Shown piece after piece: positions 48,947 to 57,746 of a stretch of DNA of 64,000 bases. The stretch is taken from NCBI RefSeq assembly GCF_024397915.1, contig NZ_CP073347.1:2790001-2854000 (forward strand), written 5' to 3'. This DNA is from Marinobacterium rhizophilum (GTDB taxonomy: Bacteria > Pseudomonadota > Gammaproteobacteria > Pseudomonadales > Balneatricaceae). The position numbers and the translations under genes were made by a program. The notes under the pieces are model-generated. The model saw nothing but the letters and a program-made list of their open reading frames with translations, had not been told where the DNA came from and did no database searches. The number at the start of each line of letters is the position of its first letter. Position 1 is the first letter of the stretch.

Positions 48947-49501
48947 ATGCAACGGCACTATTACATCAGTGATAACCTCGACGAACTCGAAACCGTCGAA
49001 CATGAACTGGAAGCCAGCGGCATCAGCGTTGAGCAGATCCATGTACTCAGTGAAAATGATGCAGCTATCGAACAACACCACCTGCCGGAAGTGGTGTCAT
49101 TTATGAAGCAGGACGTTGTGCACTCCGGCGAGATTGGCGCCGTCGTTGGTGTCGTGCTGGCCGCACTGATGCTGGGCGTGGCCTACATGATGGGCTGGAC
49201 CGAAACCGCCGCCGGCTGGATACCCTTTGCATTCCTTGCGGTCGTCATACTGGGCTTTTGTACCTGGGAGGGTGGCTTCTTTGGCATTCAGGAACCGAAC
49301 GCGCATTTTCGCCGCTTCAAACGCCTGTTAAAGCACGGCAAGCACATCTTTTTTGTCGATGTTGAGCCGGAGCAGGAGGATATTCTCAACAAGGTGGTCA
49401 AACAGCACCCGCGGCTCAAGCTTGCCGGCACCGGTGATGCCGCGCCGCACTTCGTGGTCGCCTGGTTGCAAAAGTGGCACCAGTTCAAGCGCACCATCTA
49501 G
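48947..49501 (+). CDS. Conserved membrane protein with N-terminal alpha/beta domain
   Basis: A 184-residue protein. The N-terminal 60 residues resemble general-stress-protein 17M-type domains (YYISDNLDELETVEHELEAS), followed by two membrane helices (about residues 62-105) and a cytoplasmic tail. Similar proteins occur in Pseudomonas and Marinobacter as uncharacterised or misnamed proteins. The ATG at 48947 has a GGAGG site. The upstream 290 bases carry an inverted repeat, AAGCAGCAG / CTGCTGCTT, at 48859-48884. Function is unknown. Confidence 0.75.
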   Translation: MQRHYYISDNLDELETVEHELEASGISVEQIHVLSENDAAIEQHHLPEVVSFMKQDVVHSGEIGAVVGVVLAALMLGVAYMMGWTETAAGWIPFAFLAVVILGFCTWEGGFFGIQEPNAHFRRFKRLLKHGKHIFFVDVEPEQEDILNKVVKQHPRLKLAGTGDAAPHFVVAWLQKWHQFKRTI

Positions 49502-49514
49502 ATCCTCTGATCCC

Positions 49515-49545
49515 GCCCGGCAACCCCTGGTAGCCGGGCGTTTTC
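49515..49545 (+). terminator. Terminator after the 48.9-kb membrane protein gene
   Basis: A seven-base-pair stem GCCCGGC / GCCGGGC around AACCCCTGGTA, followed by GTTTTCG. Related sequence (CTGGTAGCCCTGATTTTT) recurs in the linkers of the adjacent cox subunit IV tail array. Confidence 0.75.
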
Positions 49546-49857
49546 GTCCCCGCCCTTACCGAAAAACAGCAAGCGGCTGAAGAAGGCACAAGACAAGGGC
49601 CGGCTTGCGCCGCCATCAGCCCCATTAGTGCCATCAGCACTACGAAAGATCACTGCAATGCTGCCCCTGCCCCTGCCCGCCAGTATCCTGGTAGCCCTGA
49701 TTTTTAGCCCCCGCTTTTACCGAAAACAGCAAGCGATTGAGGAAGGTACATGACAAGGGTCGGCTTGCGCCGCCATCAGCCCCATTACTTCCGTACGCAC
49801 TACGAAAGACCGCTGCAGTACTGCCGCTGCCCGCCAGTATCCTGGTAGCCCTGATTT
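49546..49857 (-). repeat. Partial copies of the cox subunit IV 3' end
   Basis: Two partial copies of the 3' end of the cox subunit IV gene start near 49546 and at 49704, about 155 bases apart, with the real stop at 49858. Each shares CCCCG-CTTT-CCGAAAA, GAGGAAG and CGCCATCAGCCCCAT in order with the gene. Both have small length changes that break the reading frame. Each linker repeats CCAGTATCCTGGTAGCCCTGA, so the unit comprises gene tail plus a terminator-like segment. Confidence 0.85.
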
Positions 49858-50196
49858 TTAGCCCCCGTCTTTTCCGAAAAATAATAGGCGACTGAGGAAG
49901 ACGTAATCAGCTTCAACCGCCATCAGCCCCATCAGTACCAGCAGGCACAGGGGGGGAACCAGGATGGCATACACAATGGCCAGCCTTTCCCACGCCATGT
50001 GCATGAAAATCGACACGATCAGGCCGGCCTTGAGCAGCATGAAAATAAGAATCAGGGCCCAGCGCAACGGGCCCTCGAAATGAAAATAGTCCACCAGGTA
50101 AGACAGGGTACTGAGGATAAACAGCAACCCCCATATTTTCAGATAGAGGCTCACGGGATGCTGCTGCCCCTGTTTAATCTCGTGCATAGATTCCAT
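49858..50196 (-). CDS. Cytochrome c oxidase subunit IV
   Basis: A 112-residue membrane protein with three helices, fitting the prokaryotic subunit IV family (HHPVSLYLKIWGLLFILS-like start, LIVSIFMHMAWERL in the middle). The ATG at 50196 has a GAGGTG site. It is the last gene of the oxidase operon, 10 bases after subunit III. Its 3' end is copied downstream. Confidence 0.85.
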   Translation of the reverse strand: MESMHEIKQGQQHPVSLYLKIWGLLFILSTLSYLVDYFHFEGPLRWALILIFMLLKAGLIVSIFMHMAWERLAIVYAILVPPLCLLVLMGLMAVEADYVFLSRLLFFGKDGG

Positions 50197-50206
50197 TGCC
50201 GGCACC

Positions 50207-50917
50207 TCACCAGAGATAAAAGAACGCGAAAATAAAGACCCAGACCAGGTCCACGAAATGCCAGTAGAGCCCGGCGATCTCGACCACCTGGTAGTCCCCG
50301 CTGCTTTCGTAGTGCCCACGCATTACCTTGTAGGCCACCACGCTGAGGTAAATTACACCAATGGAAACATGCAGCCCGTGAAAGCCCGTGATCATGAAAA
50401 AACTGGCACCAAACTGCGCCGCGCCCTCGGGGTTTCCCCAGGGTCTTACACCCTCTTCAATCAGCTTGCTCCACTCGAATGCCTGCATGCCGACAAAGGC
50501 CGCGCCCAGCAGCGCCGTCGCCAGTATCAGCAGCCCTGTTCTGAGCCGCGCCCGGCGGTAGGCGAAATTGACGGCCATGGCCATGGTGCCGCTGCTGCTG
50601 ATCAGTACAAAGGTCATGATCGCGATCAGAATCAGCGGTATCGAGTGCCCCCCAAGGGTCAAGGCAAAGACTTCGCTGGTATTGGGCCAGGGTGCGGTGG
50701 TGGTCATGCGCACGGCCATGTAGCCGATCAGAAAGCAGGAAAACACAAAGGTATCGCTGAGCAGGAAAATCCACATCATGGCCTTGCCCCAGGACACCTG
50801 CCTGAAGGCCTCCTTGTCCGACGACCAGTCGCGGTACAGACCTTCCCAGCCACCGGGTGCGGCGGCTTCTGTCGGGGGCCGCTCGGCTAGCGGCGCATCT
50901 CTTGAAGACCGGGCCAT
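50207..50917 (-). CDS. Cytochrome c oxidase subunit III
   Basis: A 236-residue heme-copper oxidase subunit III with five to seven helices. The conserved GFHGLHVSIGVIYL and HFVDLVWVFIF motifs are present. It is one of two consecutive subunit III-type genes in this operon. Arrangement and size recall the alternative CoxMNOP oxidase of Bradyrhizobium. Confidence 0.9.
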   Translation of the reverse strand: MARSSRDAPLAERPPTEAAAPGGWEGLYRDWSSDKEAFRQVSWGKAMMWIFLLSDTFVFSCFLIGYMAVRMTTTAPWPNTSEVFALTLGGHSIPLILIAIMTFVLISSSGTMAMAVNFAYRRARLRTGLLILATALLGAAFVGMQAFEWSKLIEEGVRPWGNPEGAAQFGASFFMITGFHGLHVSIGVIYLSVVAYKVMRGHYESSGDYQVVEIAGLYWHFVDLVWVFIFAFFYLW

Positions 50918-50921
50918 ATCA

Positions 50922-51596
50922 TCACCTCAGGCCACAGAAGGCGGCGATTACTTGATAGGTTTGCGGGCTGCTGCTGAGGACGACAAAGAGCACCAGCCAG
51001 AGCGCCAGCAGGTAGTGCCAGTAGATCGCACAGAGCGCGAGGCTTCGGCTCAGCTGCGCCAGCGGCAGGCCACAGCCGTAGCGCCAGAGGGTTCTGGCCC
51101 AGACAACGAGCCCGCCCAGCAGGTGCAGACCATGCAGCCCGGTCAGCAGAAAAAAGAAACTGTTGGCCGGGTTCACCGAGAAGCCGTACCCCAGAACGAC
51201 GAAAGTCCGCCATAGCCACAGCTGCCCGGCGATAAAGCCCAGCGCACAGAACCCGCCCAGCAAAAAGCCGGCGAAGCTTTCCAGTCGGCGACCGTGCCGG
51301 GCAACCACCCGGGCCCACTGCAGCGCCAGGCTGCCCATCATCAGCACCAGGGTGTTCAACAGCAGCGGCTCGACCCGGTAAAGTGGCGCCGCAGGTTCGG
51401 TCAGCGGACGCCAGTCACCCAGCTGGGAGCGCGCAATAAAGGCGATCAGGAACAGAAAGAAAAACGAACTGACGACGGCCAGGAAGATGCGCAATCCAAG
51501 GATCGCGGCACGGCTGCGTTCATCCTGGTCCCGCTGTGCTTCCTGCCCTCCGCCCTCGGGGTAAGCGTCTGCCATTTTCAGTAATGAGCTGCTCAT
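50922..51596 (-). CDS. Cytochrome c oxidase subunit III-like protein
   Basis: A 224-residue membrane protein related to subunit III, with TGLHGLHLLGGLVVW and YWHYLLALWLVLF replacing the canonical motifs; the usual VDxxW is altered to LLALW. It overlaps the subunit I stop by 4 bases (51593-51596), so translation is coupled. It may be a second subunit III or an assembly-specific paralogue like CoxO/CoxP. Confidence 0.85.
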   Translation of the reverse strand: MSSSLLKMADAYPEGGGQEAQRDQDERSRAAILGLRIFLAVVSSFFFLFLIAFIARSQLGDWRPLTEPAAPLYRVEPLLLNTLVLMMGSLALQWARVVARHGRRLESFAGFLLGGFCALGFIAGQLWLWRTFVVLGYGFSVNPANSFFFLLTGLHGLHLLGGLVVWARTLWRYGCGLPLAQLSRSLALCAIYWHYLLALWLVLFVVLSSSPQTYQVIAAFCGLR

Positions 51597-53356
51597 GGGG
51601 CGACCTCCGGCTCGCGGCGACGGGGCAGCGCGGCCAGATCCTGCTCCGACAGGGTCTGGGGCACGTAATCCTGCTCCAGCCCGGGCATGCTGTAATCATA
51701 GGCCCAGCGGTGCACCACCGGCAGCTTCGGCCCCCAGTTGCCATGGGCCGGCGGCGTCTGCGGGGTCTGCCACTCGAGACTGGTGGCCTTCCAGGGATTG
51801 GGACCCGACGGTGGCCCGCGAAAGGCGCTCCAGGCCAGGTTGCCGAGAAACAGCAGCTGGCTCACGCCGACAATCAGCGCCGCCACCGTGATAAAGGCAT
51901 TCAGGTCCTGCGCCGAGGGGGGAATAAAGTCGTACCCCTCGAAGGCGTAATAGCGGCGCGGCACGCCCAGAAAACCCAGGTAGTGCATGGGAAAGTAGAT
52001 GGCATAGGTGCCCAGGAAGGTGATCCAGAAATGCAGCTGACCGACGGTATCGTTCAGCATCCGGCCAGTGACCTTCGGGAACCAGTGGTAAATGGCCCCG
52101 AAGACCACCAGTATCGGCGCTACCCCCATGACCATGTGGAAATGCGCCACCACGAAGTAGGTATCCGACAGCGGGATATCGACGATCACGTTGCCAAGAA
52201 AGAGCCCGGTCAGCCCGCCCACCAGGAAGGTCAGGATAAACGCCAGCGCGAACAGCATCGGCACCCGCAGATGGATGTCGCCCCGCCAGAGCGTCAGCAC
52301 CCAGTTGTATACCTTGAGCGCCGTGGGTACCGCGATAATCAGGGTGGTGGTGGCAAAGAAAAAACCGAATTTCGGATTCATGCCGCTGACATACATATGG
52401 TGCGCCCAAACCACAAAACTCAGCACGCCGATGGCCACTATCGCCCACACCATCATGCGGTAGCCAAAGATATTCTTGCGGGCATGGGTGCTGATCAGGT
52501 CCGACACCAGGCCAAAGGCCGGCAGCGCGACTATATAGACTTCCGGATGGCCGAAAAACCAGAACAGGTGCTGGAACAGTATGGGACTGCCGCCTTCGTG
52601 ATCCAGCGCTTGCCCCATGGACATCATCGCCGGCATAAAGAAGCTGGTACCCAGCAGGCGGTCACACAGCATCATGATGGCGCTGACAAAGAGCGCCGGG
52701 AAAGCCAGCAGCGCCAGCACCGTTGCCATGAAGATGCCCCAGACGGTCAGCGGCATGCGAAACAGCGTCATGCCGTAGGTGCGCGCCTGCAGCACCGTGG
52801 TGACATAGTTCAGCCCCCCCATGGTGGCGGCGACGATGAAGATCGCCAGCGATACCAGCATCAGCACGATGCCCCAGTCCGCCCCGGGGGTGCCGCGGGT
52901 GATGGACTGGGGCGGATACAGCGTCCAGCCGGCGCCCGTGGGGCCACCGGGCACGAAGAAACTGGCCAGCAGCACCAGCACCGACAGCAGGAAAAACCAG
53001 TAACTCAGCATGTTGAGATAGGGAAACACCATGTCCCGAGCGCCCACCATCAGCGGGATCAGGTAGTTGCCGAAACCGCCGAGGAACAGCGCGGTCAGCA
53101 GGTAGATCACCATGATCATGCCGTGCATGGTCATGGCCTGGTAATAGGCCGCGGGGTCCATGAACTCGAGGCTGCCGGGAAAGCCGATCTGCATGCGCAT
53201 CAGCCCGGACAGCACCAGGCCCACCAGGCCGACAAAGATGGCCGTCAGGCCATACTGAACAGCGATAACCTTGTGATCCTGGCTCCAGATATAACGGGTC
53301 AGGAAACTGCGCGGTACATGCACAGGATCCCGTTCCGCCTGTTCTGCATAGGCCAT
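51593..53356 (-). CDS. Cytochrome c oxidase subunit I
   Basis: A 587-residue catalytic subunit with 12 or more helices. The heme a ligand region is MTMHGMIMVIY, the copper B and Tyr cross-link region is FWFFGHPEVYI, the HH pair is in WAHHMYVSG, and the high-spin heme ligand region is AHFHMVMG. The glutamate-channel residue in GHPEV is present, indicating an A-type proton-pumping oxidase. Two adjacent ATGs (53359, 53356) follow AGGAGG; the second is better spaced. Confidence 0.96.
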   Translation of the reverse strand: MAYAEQAERDPVHVPRSFLTRYIWSQDHKVIAVQYGLTAIFVGLVGLVLSGLMRMQIGFPGSLEFMDPAAYYQAMTMHGMIMVIYLLTALFLGGFGNYLIPLMVGARDMVFPYLNMLSYWFFLLSVLVLLASFFVPGGPTGAGWTLYPPQSITRGTPGADWGIVLMLVSLAIFIVAATMGGLNYVTTVLQARTYGMTLFRMPLTVWGIFMATVLALLAFPALFVSAIMMLCDRLLGTSFFMPAMMSMGQALDHEGGSPILFQHLFWFFGHPEVYIVALPAFGLVSDLISTHARKNIFGYRMMVWAIVAIGVLSFVVWAHHMYVSGMNPKFGFFFATTTLIIAVPTALKVYNWVLTLWRGDIHLRVPMLFALAFILTFLVGGLTGLFLGNVIVDIPLSDTYFVVAHFHMVMGVAPILVVFGAIYHWFPKVTGRMLNDTVGQLHFWITFLGTYAIYFPMHYLGFLGVPRRYYAFEGYDFIPPSAQDLNAFITVAALIVGVSQLLFLGNLAWSAFRGPPSGPNPWKATSLEWQTPQTPPAHGNWGPKLPVVHRWAYDYSMPGLEQDYVPQTLSEQDLAALPRRREPEVAP

Positions 53357-53399
53357 CATGTCCTCCTCGGCCGCAGCGCCGCCCGGGCGCCGGCCACTC

Positions 53400-54824
53400 T
53401 CAGGGTGCGCCCTTGTCTGCCAGGGCTGCGATAAAGGCGCCCAGAGCCTGTAACTGGGCATCGTTCAGGCTGTAGGCCGGCATCACGGACGCATAGCCCT
53501 TCACCGTCTGAGCCGCCGGGCTGACAATCGATTCCCGTACATAGGCATCGTCAACCTGAACCTCGCGGCCATCCATCAGGGTCTCGGTAGCGCCGTAAAG
53601 TCCTTTCCAGCTGGGGCCAACACCCGGGCTGCCATCGAGGCTGTGGCAGGCCAGGCATCCCAGGGTTTCGGCCAGCTGCTGTCCGTCCGACACCCGCTGC
53701 TCCTGCGCGGCATCAGTGGCCTCGGGCCCCAGCGAGCGAATCAGTGCAACCAGCGCCTCCAGGTCGGCATCCGCCAGCGCATAGGGCACCATGACCGCCG
53801 CATAGCCCTGTACCATACGGGCACCGGGCTGCAGGATGGATTCCTTCAGATAGTCCTCATCGACGCGAACCTGGCTGCCATCGGCCAGGGTCTCCAGGCT
53901 GCCATATAGCCCCAGCCAGCCGGGCCCCAGACTCTTGCTGCCATCCAGGCTGTGACAGGCAACACAGCCATGCTGCTGGGCCAGCGCACGACCGCGCTCC
54001 ACCTCAGGATCAAGGCCCGAGCGCTGCGCCGACGCCTCCTGCGTCTGTGCGAAGGTAGGCTGCTGTCCCAGCCACTGCTCGAAGGCCTCGGGCGCTTCGA
54101 CGATCATTCGTCCGCGCATGTTGTAGTGACCCAGGCCGCAGAACTCGGCACAGAGGATTTCATAGGAGCCCGTCACCATGGGGGTAAACCAGAAATAGGA
54201 CACCAGGCCCGGCACCATATCCATCTTGCTGCGAATCTGCGGAATGTAGAAGTTGTGCAGCACATCGTTTGAACGCTGCAGCACCTTGACTGGCAGGCCC
54301 ACCGGCAAGCGCACCTCGTTACCCCGCACGATAACGTCATCCTGACCGCTGGCGTCCTCGGGGTTCAGCCCCAGCGGGTTGGCGGCGCTGATCCACTCCA
54401 CGCTCGAGGTGCCCAGCCGACCGTCGGCGCCGGGCAGGCGAAATGCCCATTGCCACTGCTGGCCCACGACCTCGAGTTCATAGGCATTGTCGGGCACCCG
54501 GACAAAATCGTTATAGACCACCAGGCCCGGCGCCAGCAGCCCCGCGATGGCCACAGTGGTCACGCCAATCAGCCACCATTCCAGGGGTTTGTTTTCCGGC
54601 TCGTACTGGGCCCTGAGACCCTTGCGGTGACGAAAGCGAATGAGGGCCAGGGCCATGAACAGGGTAATGGCGACGAAGAATACGCCGGTGATCAGCAGGG
54701 TAAGAAACAGGGTATCGTCAATCGAGCCCCAGTTTGAAGCCGCTTCGGTCGCACGCCAGGGATTGAACAGATGAAACAGAACTGACGCGATAACGATAAA
54801 GATAAAAACGATTGCCAATGCCAT
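53400..54824 (-). CDS. Cytochrome c oxidase subunit II with two fused cytochrome c domains
   Basis: A 474-residue subunit II. Two N-terminal helices (residues 1-25 and 38-63) are followed by a periplasmic CuA domain with CAEFCGLGHYNM carrying the copper ligands, then two tandem cytochrome c domains with CVACH (near residue 290) and CLACH (near residue 385). caa3 oxidases usually have one such heme domain, so two is uncommon. The two domains resemble each other (SLDGS, GPxWxGLYG), pointing to an internal duplication. The ATG has a GAGGGTG site. Confidence 0.95.
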   Translation of the reverse strand: MALAIVFIFIVIASVLFHLFNPWRATEAASNWGSIDDTLFLTLLITGVFFVAITLFMALALIRFRHRKGLRAQYEPENKPLEWWLIGVTTVAIAGLLAPGLVVYNDFVRVPDNAYELEVVGQQWQWAFRLPGADGRLGTSSVEWISAANPLGLNPEDASGQDDVIVRGNEVRLPVGLPVKVLQRSNDVLHNFYIPQIRSKMDMVPGLVSYFWFTPMVTGSYEILCAEFCGLGHYNMRGRMIVEAPEAFEQWLGQQPTFAQTQEASAQRSGLDPEVERGRALAQQHGCVACHSLDGSKSLGPGWLGLYGSLETLADGSQVRVDEDYLKESILQPGARMVQGYAAVMVPYALADADLEALVALIRSLGPEATDAAQEQRVSDGQQLAETLGCLACHSLDGSPGVGPSWKGLYGATETLMDGREVQVDDAYVRESIVSPAAQTVKGYASVMPAYSLNDAQLQALGAFIAALADKGAP

Positions 54825-55465
54825 CGATAATCACCCTCGCCCGCCGCCACGCTGACAGCCTGCTGCAGTCGCCTGCGACAGGCTCGGCACGGCGACCAGC
54901 ACAGTTGCGCGAGTCGGCCGACCTGAGATGGCATCGGGGCGCGACAGCCGGACGGCACCCGAATGGAAACGACACAGGATTGCGCTCAACAGGACCCGGC
55001 CAAACCTCTAAAAGCGTAGTGCTGAAGGCAAAAATATGCGAACCCGGCCGCGACGCCGGTCCGCGATCACAGGCCCGCTCGCCTCTCCCGGACTGTGCAT
55101 AAGCTGTGGCCAGTTATACAGACGCGATCTTCGAAACAACCCGGCGGCCCGATTTGCCCACCGCACACTCAAAAATCATGCAGCTTCACAGGAAGCCTGA
55201 TTTACGGGACCTCTAGCAAAGTACGCGGAGCTTATCCCCAGACTGACCACAGCCTTGTACAGCCATTCTGTGTGTAACATTCGCGTATCGGAGACACCAT
55301 TTACACACAGAGACTTATACACAGCGGGAAAAGACGGCCCGGAACAGCAGGGCCAATGCCAAGGATCAGCCCTGCGCAAACCGCGCCCACGGCAGAACGT
55401 ACATCCTGTATAGACCGCTCCTGCGCATCCATGCGCCCGCGGCATACCGTTGTGCCCTTGCTCAC
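54825..55465. promoter_or_regulatory. Intergenic region between cox operon and pntB array, with inverted repeat
   Basis: No gene is supported. The promoter of the oxidase operon should lie at 54825-55000. At 55268-55310 there is a perfect 10-base inverted repeat, CTGTGTGTAA and TTACACACAG, 23 bases apart. Close by are TTATCCCCA (55232) and TTATACACA (55315), the latter matching the DnaA-box consensus. The stretch 55380-55445 holds the CTCCTGCGCATCC palindromic motif also found inside the pntB array. Confidence 0.5.
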
Positions 55466-56351
55466 ACCGTCTCGTTGACCGCCTTTGTCAGTTCCATGAT
55501 GGCCTTCTTGCCATCACTGAAGCGCATCAGGCAGTTGTCCAGGGCAAAGAACGGCCAATTGTGGATAGCGCAGGCCCGAACCGCACGGCCAGGGACGACC
55601 CACCAGGCGGCAGACCGTCGTTCCCTTGCTCACACCGTTTCGTTGACCGCCGTTGTCAGTTCCATGATGGCCTTCTTGCCATCGCCAAACAGCATCAGGC
55701 AGCTGTCCCTGGCAAAGAGCGTCCTGTTGTGGATAGCGCAGGCCCGAACTGCACGGCCAGGGACGGCCCACCAGGCGGCAGACCGTCGTTCCCTTGCTCA
55801 CACCGTTTCGTTGACCGCCGTTGTCAGTTCCATGATGGCCTTCTTGCCATCACCGAAGAGCATCAGGCAGTTGTCCCGGGCAAAGAGCGTCCTGTTGTGG
55901 ATAGCGCAGGCCCGAACCGCACGGCCAGGGACGGCCCACCAGGCGGCAGCCCGTACATCCTGTATAGACCGCTCCTGCGCATCCATGCGCCCGCGGCATA
56001 CCGTACATCCTGTACATACCTAAACCGTTTCGTTGACCGCCGTTGTCAGCTCCATGATGGCCTTCTTGCCATCACCGAAGAGCATCAGGCAGCTGTCCCT
56101 GGCGAAGAGCGGCCAATTGTGGATAGCGCAGGCCCGAACTGCACGGCCAGGGACGGCCCACCAGGCGGCAGACCGTCGTTCCCTTGCTCACACCGTTTCG
56201 TTGACCGCCGTTGTCAGTTCCATGATGGCCTTCTTGCCATCGCCGAAGCGCATCAGGCAGTTGTCCCGGGCAAAGAGCGCCCTGTTGTGGATAGCGCAGG
56301 CCCGAACTGCGCATCCATGCGCCCGCGGCATACCGTACATCCTGTACATAC
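55466..56351 (-). repeat. Array of five partial copies of the pntB 3' end
   Basis: Five copies of the last 29 codons plus stop of pntB begin at 55466, 55634, 55802, 56024 and 56192, with the real gene at 56356. Spacing is mostly 168 bases. Every copy keeps the reading frame and a stop directly after the NETV codons (TGA in most, TAG in the copy at 56024 and in the real gene). Two linkers (55950-56020 and 56305-56351) carry an extra segment with TACATCCTGTA and GCGCATCCATGCGC palindromes. The copies differ from the gene mainly at synonymous positions. Confidence 0.95.
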
Positions 56352-57746
56352 CTAAACCGTTTCGTTGACCGCCGTTGTCAGCTCCATGATGGCCTTCTTG
56401 CCATCGCCGAAGAGCATCAGGCAGTTGTCCCTGGCAAAGAGCGGGTTGGGCAGGCCCGCAAAGCCCGGGCTCAGGCTGCGCTTGACCACCACCACGGTAC
56501 GCGCCTTGTCGACGTTCAGGATCGGCATGCCGTAGATCGGGCTGCCCTTGTCTTCCCGCGCCATGGGATTGGTGACATCGTTGGCGCCGATCACAATGGC
56601 CACGTCCGTCTGTTCGAACAGCGCATTGACCTCCTCCATCGGCTGCATCTTGTCGTAGGCGACCTCGGCTTCGGCCAGCAGCACGTTCATGTGGCCGGGC
56701 ATGCGCCCCGCCACCGGATGCAGGCCATAGATCACCTCGATGCCGCGCCGCTCCAGCGAGTCGGCCAGGTCGCGCACCGCGTGCTGCGCCTGGGCCATGG
56801 CCAGGCCAAAGCCCGGCACGATCACCACGCGGCGGGCGCTCTCGAGCAGCATGCCCACTTCCTCCGGCGAGGACGACTTCACCTTGCCGGCATAGACCTC
56901 ATCGGCATCCATCACGGCCCCACCGGCCTCGGCAGCCGAACCAAAGAGTACCGCGGTGAGGGAACGGTTCATGGCCACGCACATGATGCGGGTGAGGATA
57001 ATGCCCGACGCCCCCACCAGGGCACCGGACACCACCAGCACGCTGTTACCCATGATGAACCCCGCCGCCGCCGCCGCCAGCCCCGAGTAGGAATTCAGCA
57101 GGGCTATCACCACCGGCATGTCAGCACCACCAATGGGCATGACCAGGGTTACCCCCAGCACCAGGGCCAGCACTGTGAGCAATACCAGGGTGCTGCTGTC
57201 ACCGCTGCCGCTGATAAGTGAGCCCGCCAGTGCCAGCACGGCGGCAAAGAGCGCCAGGTTCAGGCCGCCCATGCCCCGGAAACCCAGCGGCCGACCCGGC
57301 AGCAGTTCCTGCAGCTTGGCAAAGGCCACCGCACTGCCGCTGAGGGTAACCGCGCCAATCAGCAGCGTCAGGCAGATGGCCACCAGTGCCACCAGCCCCT
57401 GGGGGCCTGCGGTCGCGGTCTGGCCCAGAAAACTGGCCGCCGCCACGCAGAGCGATGCACCGCCACCAAAGCCGTTGAGCAGCGCCACCATCTGCGGCAT
57501 CGCCGTCATCTGGATGCGGATCGCCAGCACCGTGCCGACCAGCGACCCCAGCACCACGCCACCGAGTATCCATTCATAGGACAGGATCGACCGATCCAGC
57601 AGGGTCACCACCACCGCCACCAGCATGCCGATAGCCGCCATCTGGTTGCCACGCACCGCGGTACGCGGCCGGGTCAGGCCCTTGATGCCACCGACGAACA
57701 GCATGGCCGCCAGCAGGTAAAAACCATCAACCAGCAACAGATTCAT
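56352..57746 (-). CDS. pntB: NAD(P) transhydrogenase subunit beta
   Basis: A 464-residue membrane subunit with about nine helices and a C-terminal NADP-binding domain III (VVIVPGFGLAMAQAQHAV, then VAIVIGANDVTNPMA). It couples proton entry to NADPH formation with PntA. The ATG has a GGGAGGTG site and overlaps the pntAB stop by 20 bases. The C-terminus ends normally (ELTTAVNETV); this final segment is the one copied five times downstream. Confidence 0.96.
   Translation of the reverse strand: MNLLLVDGFYLLAAMLFVGGIKGLTRPRTAVRGNQMAAIGMLVAVVVTLLDRSILSYEWILGGVVLGSLVGTVLAIRIQMTAMPQMVALLNGFGGGASLCVAAASFLGQTATAGPQGLVALVAICLTLLIGAVTLSGSAVAFAKLQELLPGRPLGFRGMGGLNLALFAAVLALAGSLISGSGDSSTLVLLTVLALVLGVTLVMPIGGADMPVVIALLNSYSGLAAAAAGFIMGNSVLVVSGALVGASGIILTRIMCVAMNRSLTAVLFGSAAEAGGAVMDADEVYAGKVKSSSPEEVGMLLESARRVVIVPGFGLAMAQAQHAVRDLADSLERRGIEVIYGLHPVAGRMPGHMNVLLAEAEVAYDKMQPMEEVNALFEQTDVAIVIGANDVTNPMAREDKGSPIYGMPILNVDKARTVVVVKRSLSPGFAGLPNPLFARDNCLMLFGDGKKAIMELTTAVNETV

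Noticed and set aside
51536..53434. 632-codon open frame on the plus strand
   Set aside because: It is antisense to cytochrome oxidase subunit I and has shadow-type composition.
55232..55323. Replication origin
   Set aside because: There is only one perfect DnaA box, no dnaA/dnaN/parAB context and no AT-rich unwinding cluster.
55466..56351. Separate small genes or pseudogenes of pntB paralogues
   Set aside because: Each copy contains only the last 29 or so codons and there are no upstream parts of pntB, so these are tail copies rather than decayed full genes.
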